From the NCBI GenBank assembly GCA_023461275.1, contig JAEYMI010000043.1, positions 62,001-126,000 on the forward strand: a stretch of 64,000 bases of DNA, given 5' to 3'. How positions within the stretch are numbered: position 1 is the stretch's first letter; the number at the start of each line of letters is the position of its first letter. The stretch comes from Actinomycetes bacterium. Its GTDB lineage: Bacteria > Actinomycetota > Actinomycetes > Mycobacteriales > Mycobacteriaceae. The notes under the pieces are model-generated. The model made no database searches and was not told the DNA's origin. It saw only the letters and a list, made by a program, of their open reading frames with translations. Position numbers and translations under genes: made by a program. Shown piece by piece: positions 26,367 through 34,460 of the stretch.

Positions 26367-28118
26367 TCAGGACCGCGACCGACGCGACTTCTTACGCGGC
26401 GGAGGCAACGCACCCTCGGCGCGCAACCGGGCGGCGTGCTCGGCGAGCGCGTCCACCAGATCGGGCACCGACGCGGACTCCGGCTGCACATCGACGCGCA
26501 ATCCGAATTCCGTTGCGGTCTCCGCGGTCTTGGGTCCGATGCAGGCAACGATGGTGCGCGCGTGCGGCTTTCCGGCGATACCGACCAGGTTCCGGACCGT
26601 CGACGACGAGGTGAAGCACACCGCGTCGAAGCCGCCGGTCTTGATCATCTCGCGGGTCTCGGCGGGCGGCGGTGCGGCGCGCACCGTGCGGTACGCGGTC
26701 ACGTCGTCGATCTCCCAGCCACGTTCGCGCAGCCCCTCGGACAGCGTCTCGGTCGCAATGTCGGCGCGCGGCAACAGGATTCGGTTGACCGGGTCGAACA
26801 CGTCGTCGTACGGCGGGAACTCGTCGAGCAGGCCGAGTGAGGACTGCTCCCCCGACGGCACCAGCTCGGGATTGATTCCGAAGGAACGCACTCGCTCGGC
26901 GGTGGCCTCACCGACGCAGGCGATCTTCACGCCGGAGAACGCGCGCGCGTCGAGTCCGAACTCCGCGAACTTCTCCCACACCGCGCGCACCGCGTTGGTG
27001 GAGGTGAACACCACCCATTGGTAGCGGCCGTCGACGAGCCCCTTGACGGCGCGTTCCATCTGCGCCGGGCTGCGCGGCGGCTCAACCGCGATGGTCGGGA
27101 CCTCCTTGGGGATCGCACCGTGCGACACCAGGCGCTCGCTCATGTCGCCGGCCTGATCCTTGGTGCGCGGCACCAGCACGGTCCACCCGTACAGTGCGCG
27201 CGACTCCCACCAGCTCAGCTTGCCGCGCTCACCGACGACCTTGCCGATGGTCAACATCAGCGGCCCCGACAACGCATTGCCCTGCTCGTTCAGCGTCGCC
27301 AGCGTCGCCTCGATGGTGCGCTGCGCACACGTGGTACCGCTGATGGTGATGGCGACCGGGGTCTGCGGCGCCATGCCCTGTTCGGTCAGCGCGCTCGCGG
27401 TCTCGGCCAGATGGGTGGCACTCGCGTGCAGCACCAGCGGTCCCGGCGCGGCGGCCAGCGCAGCCCAGTCGACCTCACCGCGCACGTCGGCCTCGGTGTG
27501 CGACGACCCGAGCGGCATACCGGCATAGCTCGGCACCACCGACGCGGCAGGCAGACCCGGGATGACCTCGAAATGCACCACCGACCGCGCAACCGCGCTG
27601 ACCTCGGCGACCACGGCGTCGGTGGTCAGCGGATCACCCGCGACCACGCGCACCACGTCGTCGCCGTTCTTGGCGGCGGCGATCAGGGTCTTGGCGACCT
27701 CGGCGGGATCACCGAGCGCCGGGCGGACGATCGACTGCTCCTCGGGGGCGCCGTCGGTGCCGGTCTGGGCGCCGTCGGCGGAACCCTGGGCGCCGTCGAC
27801 GCCGGCGGGGGCGCTGTCAACGCCGGCGGGGGCGCCGTCAACGGGGGTTTGGGCGCCGTCGGTGCCGGCGGGGGCGCCGTCGGCGGAGTTCTGGGCGCTG
27901 TCGGTCTTCGACGACGGACGCGCCGACCGGGCGGCCGGGTCGGGGGCATGGTCGATCCCGATCAGCGACACCACCGCAGCGGGGACGTCGGGGTCGATAT
28001 AAGCCGTGGTCGCGGCGGTGATGACGGTGCGTGCCCGAGTGGTCAGCAGGTCGGGGTTGCCCGGCCCGGCACCTACGAACAGAATCCGTCCCGCGCTGGC
28101 CTTCTTCGTACGGCTCAT
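26367..28118 (-). CDS. hemD: Fused uroporphyrinogen-III C-methyltransferase / uroporphyrinogen-III synthase
   Basis: Protein of 583 residues. The N-terminal part is a tetrapyrrole methylase domain (VGAGPGNPDLLTTRA, VVRVVAGDPLTTD, EVIPGLPAASVVPSYAGMPLG), making precorrin-2/siroheme precursors. The C-terminal part from about 310 is the HemD synthase domain (YGWTVLVPRTKDQAGDMSERL, WVVFTSTNAVRAVWE, CFTSSSTVRNLVG), cyclising hydroxymethylbilane. Residues about 73-125, inside the methylase domain, are an Ala/Gly/Asp heptad repeat encoded by the 21-bp minisatellite. The basic C-terminus (PPPRKKSRRSRS) is presumably disordered. Between hemC and hemB in the operon. Confidence 0.93.
   Translation of the reverse strand: MSRTKKASAGRILFVGAGPGNPDLLTTRARTVITAATTAYIDPDVPAAVVSLIGIDHAPDPAARSARPSSKTDSAQNSADGAPAGTDGAQTPVDGAPAGVDSAPAGVDGAQGSADGAQTGTDGAPEEQSIVRPALGDPAEVAKTLIAAAKNGDDVVRVVAGDPLTTDAVVAEVSAVARSVVHFEVIPGLPAASVVPSYAGMPLGSSHTEADVRGEVDWAALAAAPGPLVLHASATHLAETASALTEQGMAPQTPVAITISGTTCAQRTIEATLATLNEQGNALSGPLMLTIGKVVGERGKLSWWESRALYGWTVLVPRTKDQAGDMSERLVSHGAIPKEVPTIAVEPPRSPAQMERAVKGLVDGRYQWVVFTSTNAVRAVWEKFAEFGLDARAFSGVKIACVGEATAERVRSFGINPELVPSGEQSSLGLLDEFPPYDDVFDPVNRILLPRADIATETLSEGLRERGWEIDDVTAYRTVRAAPPPAETREMIKTGGFDAVCFTSSSTVRNLVGIAGKPHARTIVACIGPKTAETATEFGLRVDVQPESASVPDLVDALAEHAARLRAEGALPPPRKKSRRSRS
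27746..27906. repeat. 21-bp minisatellite array C, in frame inside hemD
   Basis: Seven and a half units of 21 bases, each starting GGGCGCCGTC or GGGCGCTGTC, e.g. GGGCGCCGTCGACGCCGGCGG. On the coding strand each unit encodes seven residues of the form AGVDGAP. Same core as intergenic arrays A and B. Confidence 0.9.
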
Positions 28119-28236
28119 CAGTTCGCACTCTCCTACCCCTGGTCAGGGGCTGGTAGTTCCTTGTGCTACCAGAGGCGTGAGACTTCCACGAAGACGTCGA
28201 TCCGGCGCGCTCACCAGCGCCGAGAACCTCGACGTC

Positions 28237-29190
28237 TCAGGTGCGCGAACCGGGGCCGACGAGCTCGTCTGCTCCCAGCTCCAGCAGTTCGGCGGCGAGA
28301 TCCTTACCGAGTTGCGACGCGCGATCGACCGGACCCACCACCGAAGCGCGGATCACATCGGATCCGTCCTCGGCCGCCACCGCCGCACGAAGCGACAGTT
28401 CGGCGAAGATCCGCCCGTCGTCGTCGATCGACTCGACCACCTCGGCGATCGCTCCGATCGGGGCAGTGCAACCGGCCTCCAGGGCCGCCAGCACAGCACG
28501 CTCGGCGTCGATAGCCGCACGGGTGGACGGGTCGTCCAACTCGGCGAGTACTCTCACCAGCTGGGCATCGTCGGAGCGGCACTCCACAGCCAGAGCTCCC
28601 TGCGCCGGCGCCGGTAGCAGAACCACCGGGTCGAACGCCTCGGTCACCTCGTCGGCGCGACCGATGCGCACTAATCCTGCGCGGGCGACCACGACTGCAT
28701 CGAGTTCGCCACTGGCAACTTTGCCCAACCGAGAATCAAGGTTGCCTCGTAGGGGGCGGATTTCCAAACCGAGACCCAATGCTTTAAGCTGTGCCGCCCG
28801 TCGCGGGGCAGACGTCCCGATGACCGACCCCGGAGGCAGCTGCCCGAGGACCATCCCACCCCTGCTGACCAGCGCATCTCTCGGATCTTCGCGTGGCGGA
28901 ACAGCCGCGATCACCAGCCCCTTTTCGGGTGCGGTGGGCAGATCCTTGTACGAGTGCACGGCGACGTCGATCTCGTCGTTCTGCAGTGCGACGCGGATAG
29001 CGGTGGTAAACACCCCGACGCCGATCTCGGCGACCGGGGCTGCCGAGTCGTCGCCCGCGGTGCGGATGATGACCAGTTCGGCGGGATGCCCGGCGGCGAT
29101 CAGAGCGTCCGCGATGGTCTGCGACTGAGTACGCGCCAGCAACGAGCCGCGCGTGCCCACACGGATCACGTCGCGGTCGGTGGCGCTCAC
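28237..29190 (-). CDS. hemC: Porphobilinogen deaminase (hydroxymethylbilane synthase)
   Basis: Polymerises four porphobilinogens to hydroxymethylbilane. Protein of 317 residues. N-terminal RVGTRGSLLARTQS, the HSYKDLPT segment, the GNLDSRLGK substrate-binding segment and the cofactor-attachment Cys in EAGCTAPIG are all present. The start overlaps the hemA stop by four bases. A 118-bp gap follows before hemD. Confidence 0.96.
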   Translation of the reverse strand: MSATDRDVIRVGTRGSLLARTQSQTIADALIAAGHPAELVIIRTAGDDSAAPVAEIGVGVFTTAIRVALQNDEIDVAVHSYKDLPTAPEKGLVIAAVPPREDPRDALVSRGGMVLGQLPPGSVIGTSAPRRAAQLKALGLGLEIRPLRGNLDSRLGKVASGELDAVVVARAGLVRIGRADEVTEAFDPVVLLPAPAQGALAVECRSDDAQLVRVLAELDDPSTRAAIDAERAVLAALEAGCTAPIGAIAEVVESIDDDGRIFAELSLRAAVAAEDGSDVIRASVVGPVDRASQLGKDLAAELLELGADELVGPGSRT

Positions 29191-30653
29191 TGCTCGACCG
29201 GCGGCACGCCGGTCTCTTCGAGCCCGGACAGTGCTCGATGGCCGGTCTCCTCGAGCCCGGACAGTGCTCGATGGCCGGTCTCTTCGAGCCCGGACTCCGC
29301 CGCGGACACGGCCTCGGCGGCACCCGGCTTGAGCTCGAACAACTCCCGTAGCGCCTCGGCGTAGTGGTCGCCGTTGGGCGTGGACGCGAGTTGCTTGACG
29401 CGCACCGTCGGCGCATGCAGCAGCTTGTCGACGACGCGACGCACCGCCTTGGCGACCTCATCGCGCTGCGGGTCGTCAAGGTCGGGCAGGCGGGTCTCCA
29501 GACGCAGGATCTCGGCTTCGACGACGTCGGCGGCACGTTGCCGCAGCGCGGCCACCGTCGGGGTCACCTCGGCCTGCCGCTGCACGGTCAGGTAGCCGGC
29601 CAGCTCCGCGGCGACGATCGAGCGCGCCGCGATCGCATCGTCCTCGGCCGCCTTGGTCTCCGAATCGCCGCGCAAACCTTCGATGTCGACGATGTGCACG
29701 CCGGGGAGCCCCGCGGCTGCCGGATCGACGTTGCGTGGCAAACCGAGGTCGCAGATCACCAGCGGCGCGGCGGAACGTCGGGCCACGAGGGCCGAATGCA
29801 CCATGCCGACATCGACGACCGCACCCACCGAACCGGTACAGGTCACCACAACGTCAGCGGTGGCCATCACCGACGGCAGATCGTCGAATCCGACGCCCCG
29901 CGCCACGATGCCGTGGTTGGCCGCGACGTTGCCCGCCAGGTGCTCGGCGTTGGCGACGGTGCGGTTGACCACGACGAGCTCACGGACCCCGTCACGCGCC
30001 AGCTGGGCAGTCGCGAGGCCACCCATGGCGCCGGCGCCGATGACGACCGCCGAGGAGATCGGGCCCTGCACGGCACCGGAGGTGTCTGAGGCATCACGGG
30101 TACCGGAGGCATCAGGGGTACCGAGGTAGGCCATCGCGCGATGCAGCGCGACGCTGACCACCGAGGCGCCCGCACGGTCGATCCCGGTCTCGGTGTGCAC
30201 GCGCTTGCCGACCCGCAGCGCCTGCTGGGCCAGCTCATGCAGCACACGTCCGGCCGACTGGTTGTTGTCGGCGGAGAGGTAGGCGTTGCGGATCTGGCCG
30301 AGGATCTGCTGCTCGCCGACGACCATCGAATCCAGCCCGGCCGCAACGGAGAACAGATGCTCGACGGCGGCTTCGGAGTACCGCACGTAGGCGTGCTCGG
30401 TCATTTCCTTGACGGTCATGCCGGAGTGGTCACCGAGAACCGCGCCGACGGTCTCGAGTGCCGGGTGGAAGGCGTCGACGACGGCGTAGATCTCGACACG
30501 GTTGCAGGTGGAGACGAGCATCGCCTCGGAGATCGACCGGGAGTTCAGCAGCTCATCGACGAGCTTGGGGCGATCGTGGTCGGATACCGCCAGCCGTTCG
30601 AGCACGTCGACGGGCGCGCTCCTATGCGACACCCCGAACAACAAGACACTCAC
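29187..30653 (-). CDS. hemA: Glutamyl-tRNA reductase
   Basis: First committed step of C5-pathway tetrapyrrole synthesis: reduces glutamyl-tRNA to glutamate-1-semialdehyde. Protein of 488 residues with nucleophile Cys50 in STCNRVEIYAV, the Glu-recognition region GLDSMVVGEQQILGQ and the NADPH motif VIGAGAMGGLATAQL. A short insertion (PDASGTRDASDTSGA) precedes the NADPH domain. The C-terminus ends in 11-residue repeats (GLEETGHRALS) encoded by 33-bp tandem DNA units. Overlaps rex and hemC by four bases each. Confidence 0.96.
   Translation of the reverse strand: MSVLLFGVSHRSAPVDVLERLAVSDHDRPKLVDELLNSRSISEAMLVSTCNRVEIYAVVDAFHPALETVGAVLGDHSGMTVKEMTEHAYVRYSEAAVEHLFSVAAGLDSMVVGEQQILGQIRNAYLSADNNQSAGRVLHELAQQALRVGKRVHTETGIDRAGASVVSVALHRAMAYLGTPDASGTRDASDTSGAVQGPISSAVVIGAGAMGGLATAQLARDGVRELVVVNRTVANAEHLAGNVAANHGIVARGVGFDDLPSVMATADVVVTCTGSVGAVVDVGMVHSALVARRSAAPLVICDLGLPRNVDPAAAGLPGVHIVDIEGLRGDSETKAAEDDAIAARSIVAAELAGYLTVQRQAEVTPTVAALRQRAADVVEAEILRLETRLPDLDDPQRDEVAKAVRRVVDKLLHAPTVRVKQLASTPNGDHYAEALRELFELKPGAAEAVSAAESGLEETGHRALSGLEETGHRALSGLEETGVPPVEQ
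29208..29296. repeat. 33-bp tandem repeat at the hemA 3' end
   Basis: Two full units and a third partial unit of 33 bases (GCCGGTCTCTTCGAGCCCGG plus ACAGTGCTCGATG on the plus strand), differing by one base. In frame they add the tail GLEETGHRALS, repeated, to HemA. Confidence 0.9.
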
Positions 30654-31417
30654 GCCGTCACCGCTTCTTCACCCATCGCCGGATTTCCGCTGGCCGTGGC
30701 GCGCTCGGCGGGCTGTGTTTCGCCGGAAACGTCACGGTTGTCGGCAGGTGCTTTTAAACCACGCGAAGCAGTAAATGCCAGCACCTGCAGTTCCAAGGCT
30801 AGATCAACCTGTCTGATCACGACATCGGACTCCACCGAGAGTGTCACAGGCGTGACATTGAGGATCTGCCGGATCCCCGAAGCGAGGAACGCCTCGCAGG
30901 CGTTTTGCGCCTGATCGTCGTCGGTGGCGATGACACCGATCTCGATCGGGTGGTCGATGTCACCGCAGATCCGCTCGATCGCCTCGAGTGGTTCGACGGG
31001 CCCCGAGTCCGCGGAGAGCCGGGTCCCGACGAGCGCTGGGTCGGCGTCGAAGAGTGCTGCGACCCGAAATCCCCGACCGAGACCGGCATGCGCGAGCAGG
31101 GCGCGCCCGAGGGTGCCCGCACCGGCCAACGCCACCGTGTGGGTGCTGTCGGTGCGCAGCGTCATGGAGATCCGCGCGGTCAGCCTGCCGACGTCGTAGC
31201 CGACGCCACGCACCCCGCTGGCCCCGACGTGGGACAGGTCTTTGCGCAGGATCGATGAGTTGACCCCGGCGGCGGTGGCCAATTGCGTGCTGGAGGCCAC
31301 CAGGACGCCACGCTCGGTGAAACTGCGGCAGACGTGCAGGTAGGCGGCCAATCGGGCGACGGTCGGCTCGGGTATGTCGGGCTCGGGTTCAACCGGCCCG
31401 CTCCCGTGTGCGCTCAC
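30650..31417 (-). CDS. rex: Redox-sensing transcriptional repressor Rex
   Basis: Protein of 255 residues. N-terminal winged helix (PTVARLAAYLHVCRSFTERGVLVASSTQLATAAGV..., ILRKDLSHVG) and a C-terminal Rossmann domain that senses NADH/NAD+ (VALAGAGTLGRALL). I chose GTG 31417, which has GGAGG nine bases upstream; GTG codons up to 31438 are alternatives. It leads the heme operon and overlaps hemA by four bases, so redox state probably controls heme synthesis. A Rex-like operator lies upstream. Confidence 0.9.
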   Translation of the reverse strand: MSAHGSGPVEPEPDIPEPTVARLAAYLHVCRSFTERGVLVASSTQLATAAGVNSSILRKDLSHVGASGVRGVGYDVGRLTARISMTLRTDSTHTVALAGAGTLGRALLAHAGLGRGFRVAALFDADPALVGTRLSADSGPVEPLEAIERICGDIDHPIEIGVIATDDDQAQNACEAFLASGIRQILNVTPVTLSVESDVVIRQVDLALELQVLAFTASRGLKAPADNRDVSGETQPAERATASGNPAMGEEAVTA

Positions 31418-31491
31418 CTGCCTCGACCTCCACACCACTCAACGAATCACGCCGGCCACCGTTGCCATTCGATGGCATGAGGGTATACCCC

Positions 31492-31509
31492 GTGTGAACG
31501 ACCTCACTC
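31492..31509. promoter_or_regulatory. Candidate Rex operator
   Basis: GTGTGAACGACCTCACTC: half-sites TGTGA and TCACT separated by six bases, close to the known TTGTGAnnnnnnTCACAA pattern. It sits about 75 bases upstream of the rex start. The match is imperfect, so this is tentative. Confidence 0.4.
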
Positions 31510-31533
31510 ACGCACCTCGGGGCCCGATACGTC

Positions 31534-31791
31534 TCAGGAGTCCCGGGCAGCGAGATCGGCACGCAGCCGCGGTTCGTCGACCTCCCAGTAGCTGTGCTCG
31601 TCCCCGTCGAGCAGGATCACCGGCAGCCGGTCCCCGAACTCGGCCCGCAGGTCGGGGTCACCGTCGGCCGCTGCGACGTCGACGTCGACCTCGTCGAAGG
31701 TCAGCTGCAGGTCGGTGCAGATCCGGGCCAGATCGGCCCGCGCGGACCCACACGCGCTGCAGCCGTTACGAGTGAGCAAGACGATGGTCAT
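31534..31791 (-). CDS. Glutaredoxin-like thiol-disulfide protein (Rv0508-like)
   Basis: Protein of 85 residues with a thioredoxin-fold start VLLTRNGCSACGSARADL (redox motif CSAC), the cis-Pro region RLPVILLDG and a short C-terminal helix. Small glutaredoxin-like proteins of this type sit beside hemA in mycobacteria. It is upstream of rex on the same strand with a gap of about 115 bp holding the candidate Rex site, and divergent from the HAD phosphatase gene. Confidence 0.87.
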   Translation of the reverse strand: MTIVLLTRNGCSACGSARADLARICTDLQLTFDEVDVDVAAADGDPDLRAEFGDRLPVILLDGDEHSYWEVDEPRLRADLAARDS

Positions 31792-31908
31792 CTTCTGTTG
31801 GCCTTCCTCCCGCGCGGCGCGACACCCGCCGACGGGTGAGACACACCTTAGGAACCGGTGACGCTAGGCTGGCGTTCGGGTACGGCCGAACTCGTGGGAG
31901 GTGACCAG

Positions 31909-33111
31909 GTGGTTGAGGCTTCGGGTCCTCCGGAAGCGGATCCGACCGGAAACGACCGCGAGGACGCGGATCGTGACAAGACCGGCCTGGGTGATCAGAA
32001 CGGACCAGGTGATCAAACCGGACCGGGTGATCAAACCGGACCGGGTGATCAGACCGGCCTGTCCGGCGACGACTGGGAGGCACACGCCCGGGTCGTCGAC
32101 GGTGATTCCTTCGTCGACGATGACGACACCGACGATCACCTCACCGACGCCGACGACGGTGACGACGAGGAGAGTCGGGTCACCGCATGGATCGCCGAGC
32201 GCGCCAGCGCCGCGACCGGCCGATTCCGTCAGACCGCCCAGGAACTGCGTCAGCGACTGGCCGGCGAGGCGAGCGCGCAGGCGGCCGTCGAAGGTCTGCG
32301 GGCGCGCGAAACCGACGACTTCGATTCGAGTGACTCCGACGCCGACACCGACCTCACAGCGGCGGCGTTCTTCGACGTCGACAACACGTTGGTGCAGGGT
32401 GCCTCGATCGTGCACTTCGCCCGCGGTCTGGCCGCGCGAAAGTACTTCTCCTACAGCGACATACTCGATTTCGCGTGGACCCAGGCAAAGTTCCGGATCA
32501 CCGGCAAGGAGAACGCCCGCGACGTCGCGGAGGGGCGCGAGAAGGCGCTGTCGTTCATCGCCGGACGGCCGACCGCCGAACTCGCCGCACTCGGCGAGGA
32601 GATCTTCGACGAGTACATCGCGGACAAGATCTGGCCCGGCACCGCCGCGTTGGCTCAACGCCATCTCGATGCGGGACAACAGGTATGGCTGGTGACCGCG
32701 ACGCCGGTGGAGCTGGCTCAGACGATCGCGACCCGACTCGGCCTGACCGGCGCCCTCGGCACCGTCGCCGAGAGCAAGGACGGCGTCTTCACCGGCCGCC
32801 TCGTCGGCGATATCCTGCATGGCCCCGGCAAGGCACATGCGGTGCGCGCGTTGGCAATTCGTGAAGGACTCAATCTCAAGCGCTGTACCGCGTACTCCGA
32901 CTCGCACAACGACGTTCCGATGCTCTCACTGGTCGGCACCGCCGTCGCGATCAATCCCGACGCCGATCTGCGCGACGTCGCGAAAGTGCGCGGCTGGGAG
33001 ATGTATGACTTCCGGACCGCGCGCAAGGCCGCCAAGTACGGGGTGTCGGGGGCGCTGGTCATCGGCGCGGCGGGCGGCAGTGCCGCAGTGCTGCGGCGTG
33101 TGCTGCGCTGA
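31909..33111 (+). CDS. HAD-IB family phosphatase, SerB1-like, with disordered N-terminus
   Basis: Protein of 400 residues. The HAD core starts near residue 145: FFDVDNTLVQGAS (nucleophile Asp), VTATPVE (motif II), Lys in GPGKAHAVRAL and motif III YSDSHNDVPML. A hydrophobic C-terminal stretch (GALVIGAAGGSAAV) may anchor it to the membrane. The first 110 or so residues are acidic and repetitive, including four GDQTGP-like hexapeptides. GTG 31909 follows GGAGGTGA and is preferred to the frame start at 31858. Related to M. tuberculosis Rv0505c (SerB1); the real substrate is not settled by sequence. Confidence 0.86.
   Translation: MVEASGPPEADPTGNDREDADRDKTGLGDQNGPGDQTGPGDQTGPGDQTGLSGDDWEAHARVVDGDSFVDDDDTDDHLTDADDGDDEESRVTAWIAERASAATGRFRQTAQELRQRLAGEASAQAAVEGLRARETDDFDSSDSDADTDLTAAAFFDVDNTLVQGASIVHFARGLAARKYFSYSDILDFAWTQAKFRITGKENARDVAEGREKALSFIAGRPTAELAALGEEIFDEYIADKIWPGTAALAQRHLDAGQQVWLVTATPVELAQTIATRLGLTGALGTVAESKDGVFTGRLVGDILHGPGKAHAVRALAIREGLNLKRCTAYSDSHNDVPMLSLVGTAVAINPDADLRDVAKVRGWEMYDFRTARKAAKYGVSGALVIGAAGGSAAVLRRVLR
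31990..32061. repeat. 18-bp tandem repeat in HAD phosphatase gene
   Basis: Four in-frame 18-base units (consensus GGTGATCAAACCGGACCG) encoding Gly-Asp-Gln-Thr-Gly-Pro; two central units are identical. Confidence 0.88.
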
Positions 33112-33132
33112 CCCCGCAACGGTGACGGCGAG

Positions 33133-34353
33133 TCAGCCGAAGTAGACGCTTCCGCGACGGCTCAGCATCCGGAACAGCGTCTGCTGGATCTCTTCGCGAA
33201 CGTGGTCGGTGAGGTCGAAGACCACCATCGGATCGTCGGCCGACGACTCGTCGAACCCGCCGGTCTCGATCGGACGCCCAAAGTGGATGTGCCACTTGGA
33301 CGGAAGCGGCACCAAGCCCAGCGGGCCGAGCCAGGGGAACGTGGGCGTCACCGGTAAATACGGCAGGCCGAGGATCCGCGCGATCGGCTTCAGGTCGGCC
33401 AGCATCGGGTAGATCTCTTCGGATCCGACGATCGAGACCGGGATGATCGGGCTCGCATTGCGCAGCGCCGTGGTGACGAATCCGCCGCGACCGAAGCGCT
33501 GCAGTTTGTAGCGGTCCTTGTAGAGCTTGCCGATGCCCTTATATCCCTCGGGCCAGACTGCGGTGAGCTCCCCGGCCCGCAGCAGGCGGTCGGCGTCGTT
33601 GGTGCACGCGAGCGTCGCACCGATCTTGCGCGCCACCTCACTCACCGCCGGAGTGTCAAAAGCCATGTCGGCGGCCAGGATTCGCAGATAGCGGCCGGTC
33701 GGGTGGTTGTCACGCACGGCCAGTGAGGTCATCAGCGCGTCGATCGGCAACGTGCCGGCGTGGTTGGCGACCAGCAGTGCGCCACCTTCGAGCGGGAGGT
33801 TCTCGACGCCGGTCACCTCCACCCGGAACCACTTCTCGTAGACCTGGCGGATCGCCGGGAACCAGACCGATTCGGTGAAGTGCGGGTCAAAGCCGAACTC
33901 GTCGACCTCGTAGTCACCGGTCATCCGCTCACGGATGAACCCTGCAGTGGCGGTCAAGGTATCGGCGACCGTGCCGCGAATCCCGCCGAGGCTGAACAGC
34001 GGGCTCGACTTGCTCGGGCCGAGATGTTCGACGAGCGAGTCGCCCACCGCGACGTCGTCGTTGATGGGCGTGACCTCGGCGGGCGGGCGCCCGAAGCCGT
34101 CGGTATTGGGGTGACCGAGCGTGCGGTTGGCACTTGCGTCACGTTGCGCATCAACGGTTTTCGACGCATTGCCCTGGCTGGGGTGCCGACTGCGTCCGCG
34201 CTGACGATCCTCGCGCGACGAGCGGAGAGCGGCATCGGGAGAGGCGTAGAGCTGGATGACCTTCGCCGTTCGAGCGTCGGTCGCACCTCCGTTCGCCAAG
34301 GTGACCACTCCTGCCAAGAAATTGAAGTCTGGTGAGATTCTCGCTGGGCCCAT
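33133..34353 (-). CDS. Phospholipid/glycerol acyltransferase (Rv0502-like)
   Basis: Protein of 406 residues with a long N-terminal region (about 150 residues, partly disordered) and a C-terminal LPLAT/PlsC-like domain. Acyltransferase landmarks: VANHAGTLPIDAL (catalytic His), GATLACTNDADRLL, VWPEGYKGIGK and IIPVSIVGSEEIYP. Family members acylate lysophosphatidate or related lipids at the membrane. Neighbour of a galE2-like gene, the same order as Rv0502-Rv0501. The acyl acceptor is unknown. Confidence 0.85.
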   Translation of the reverse strand: MGPARISPDFNFLAGVVTLANGGATDARTAKVIQLYASPDAALRSSREDRQRGRSRHPSQGNASKTVDAQRDASANRTLGHPNTDGFGRPPAEVTPINDDVAVGDSLVEHLGPSKSSPLFSLGGIRGTVADTLTATAGFIRERMTGDYEVDEFGFDPHFTESVWFPAIRQVYEKWFRVEVTGVENLPLEGGALLVANHAGTLPIDALMTSLAVRDNHPTGRYLRILAADMAFDTPAVSEVARKIGATLACTNDADRLLRAGELTAVWPEGYKGIGKLYKDRYKLQRFGRGGFVTTALRNASPIIPVSIVGSEEIYPMLADLKPIARILGLPYLPVTPTFPWLGPLGLVPLPSKWHIHFGRPIETGGFDESSADDPMVVFDLTDHVREEIQQTLFRMLSRRGSVYFG

Positions 34354-34460
34354 GATATACGCGCGACCTACGCGCGCGATTGGGTCCGATGACCAAGTGT
34401 ACGATGCCGAAGCCCTCGACGCAGCCTCGCACGCCGGATGCGATTACAGGAATCTTTACT

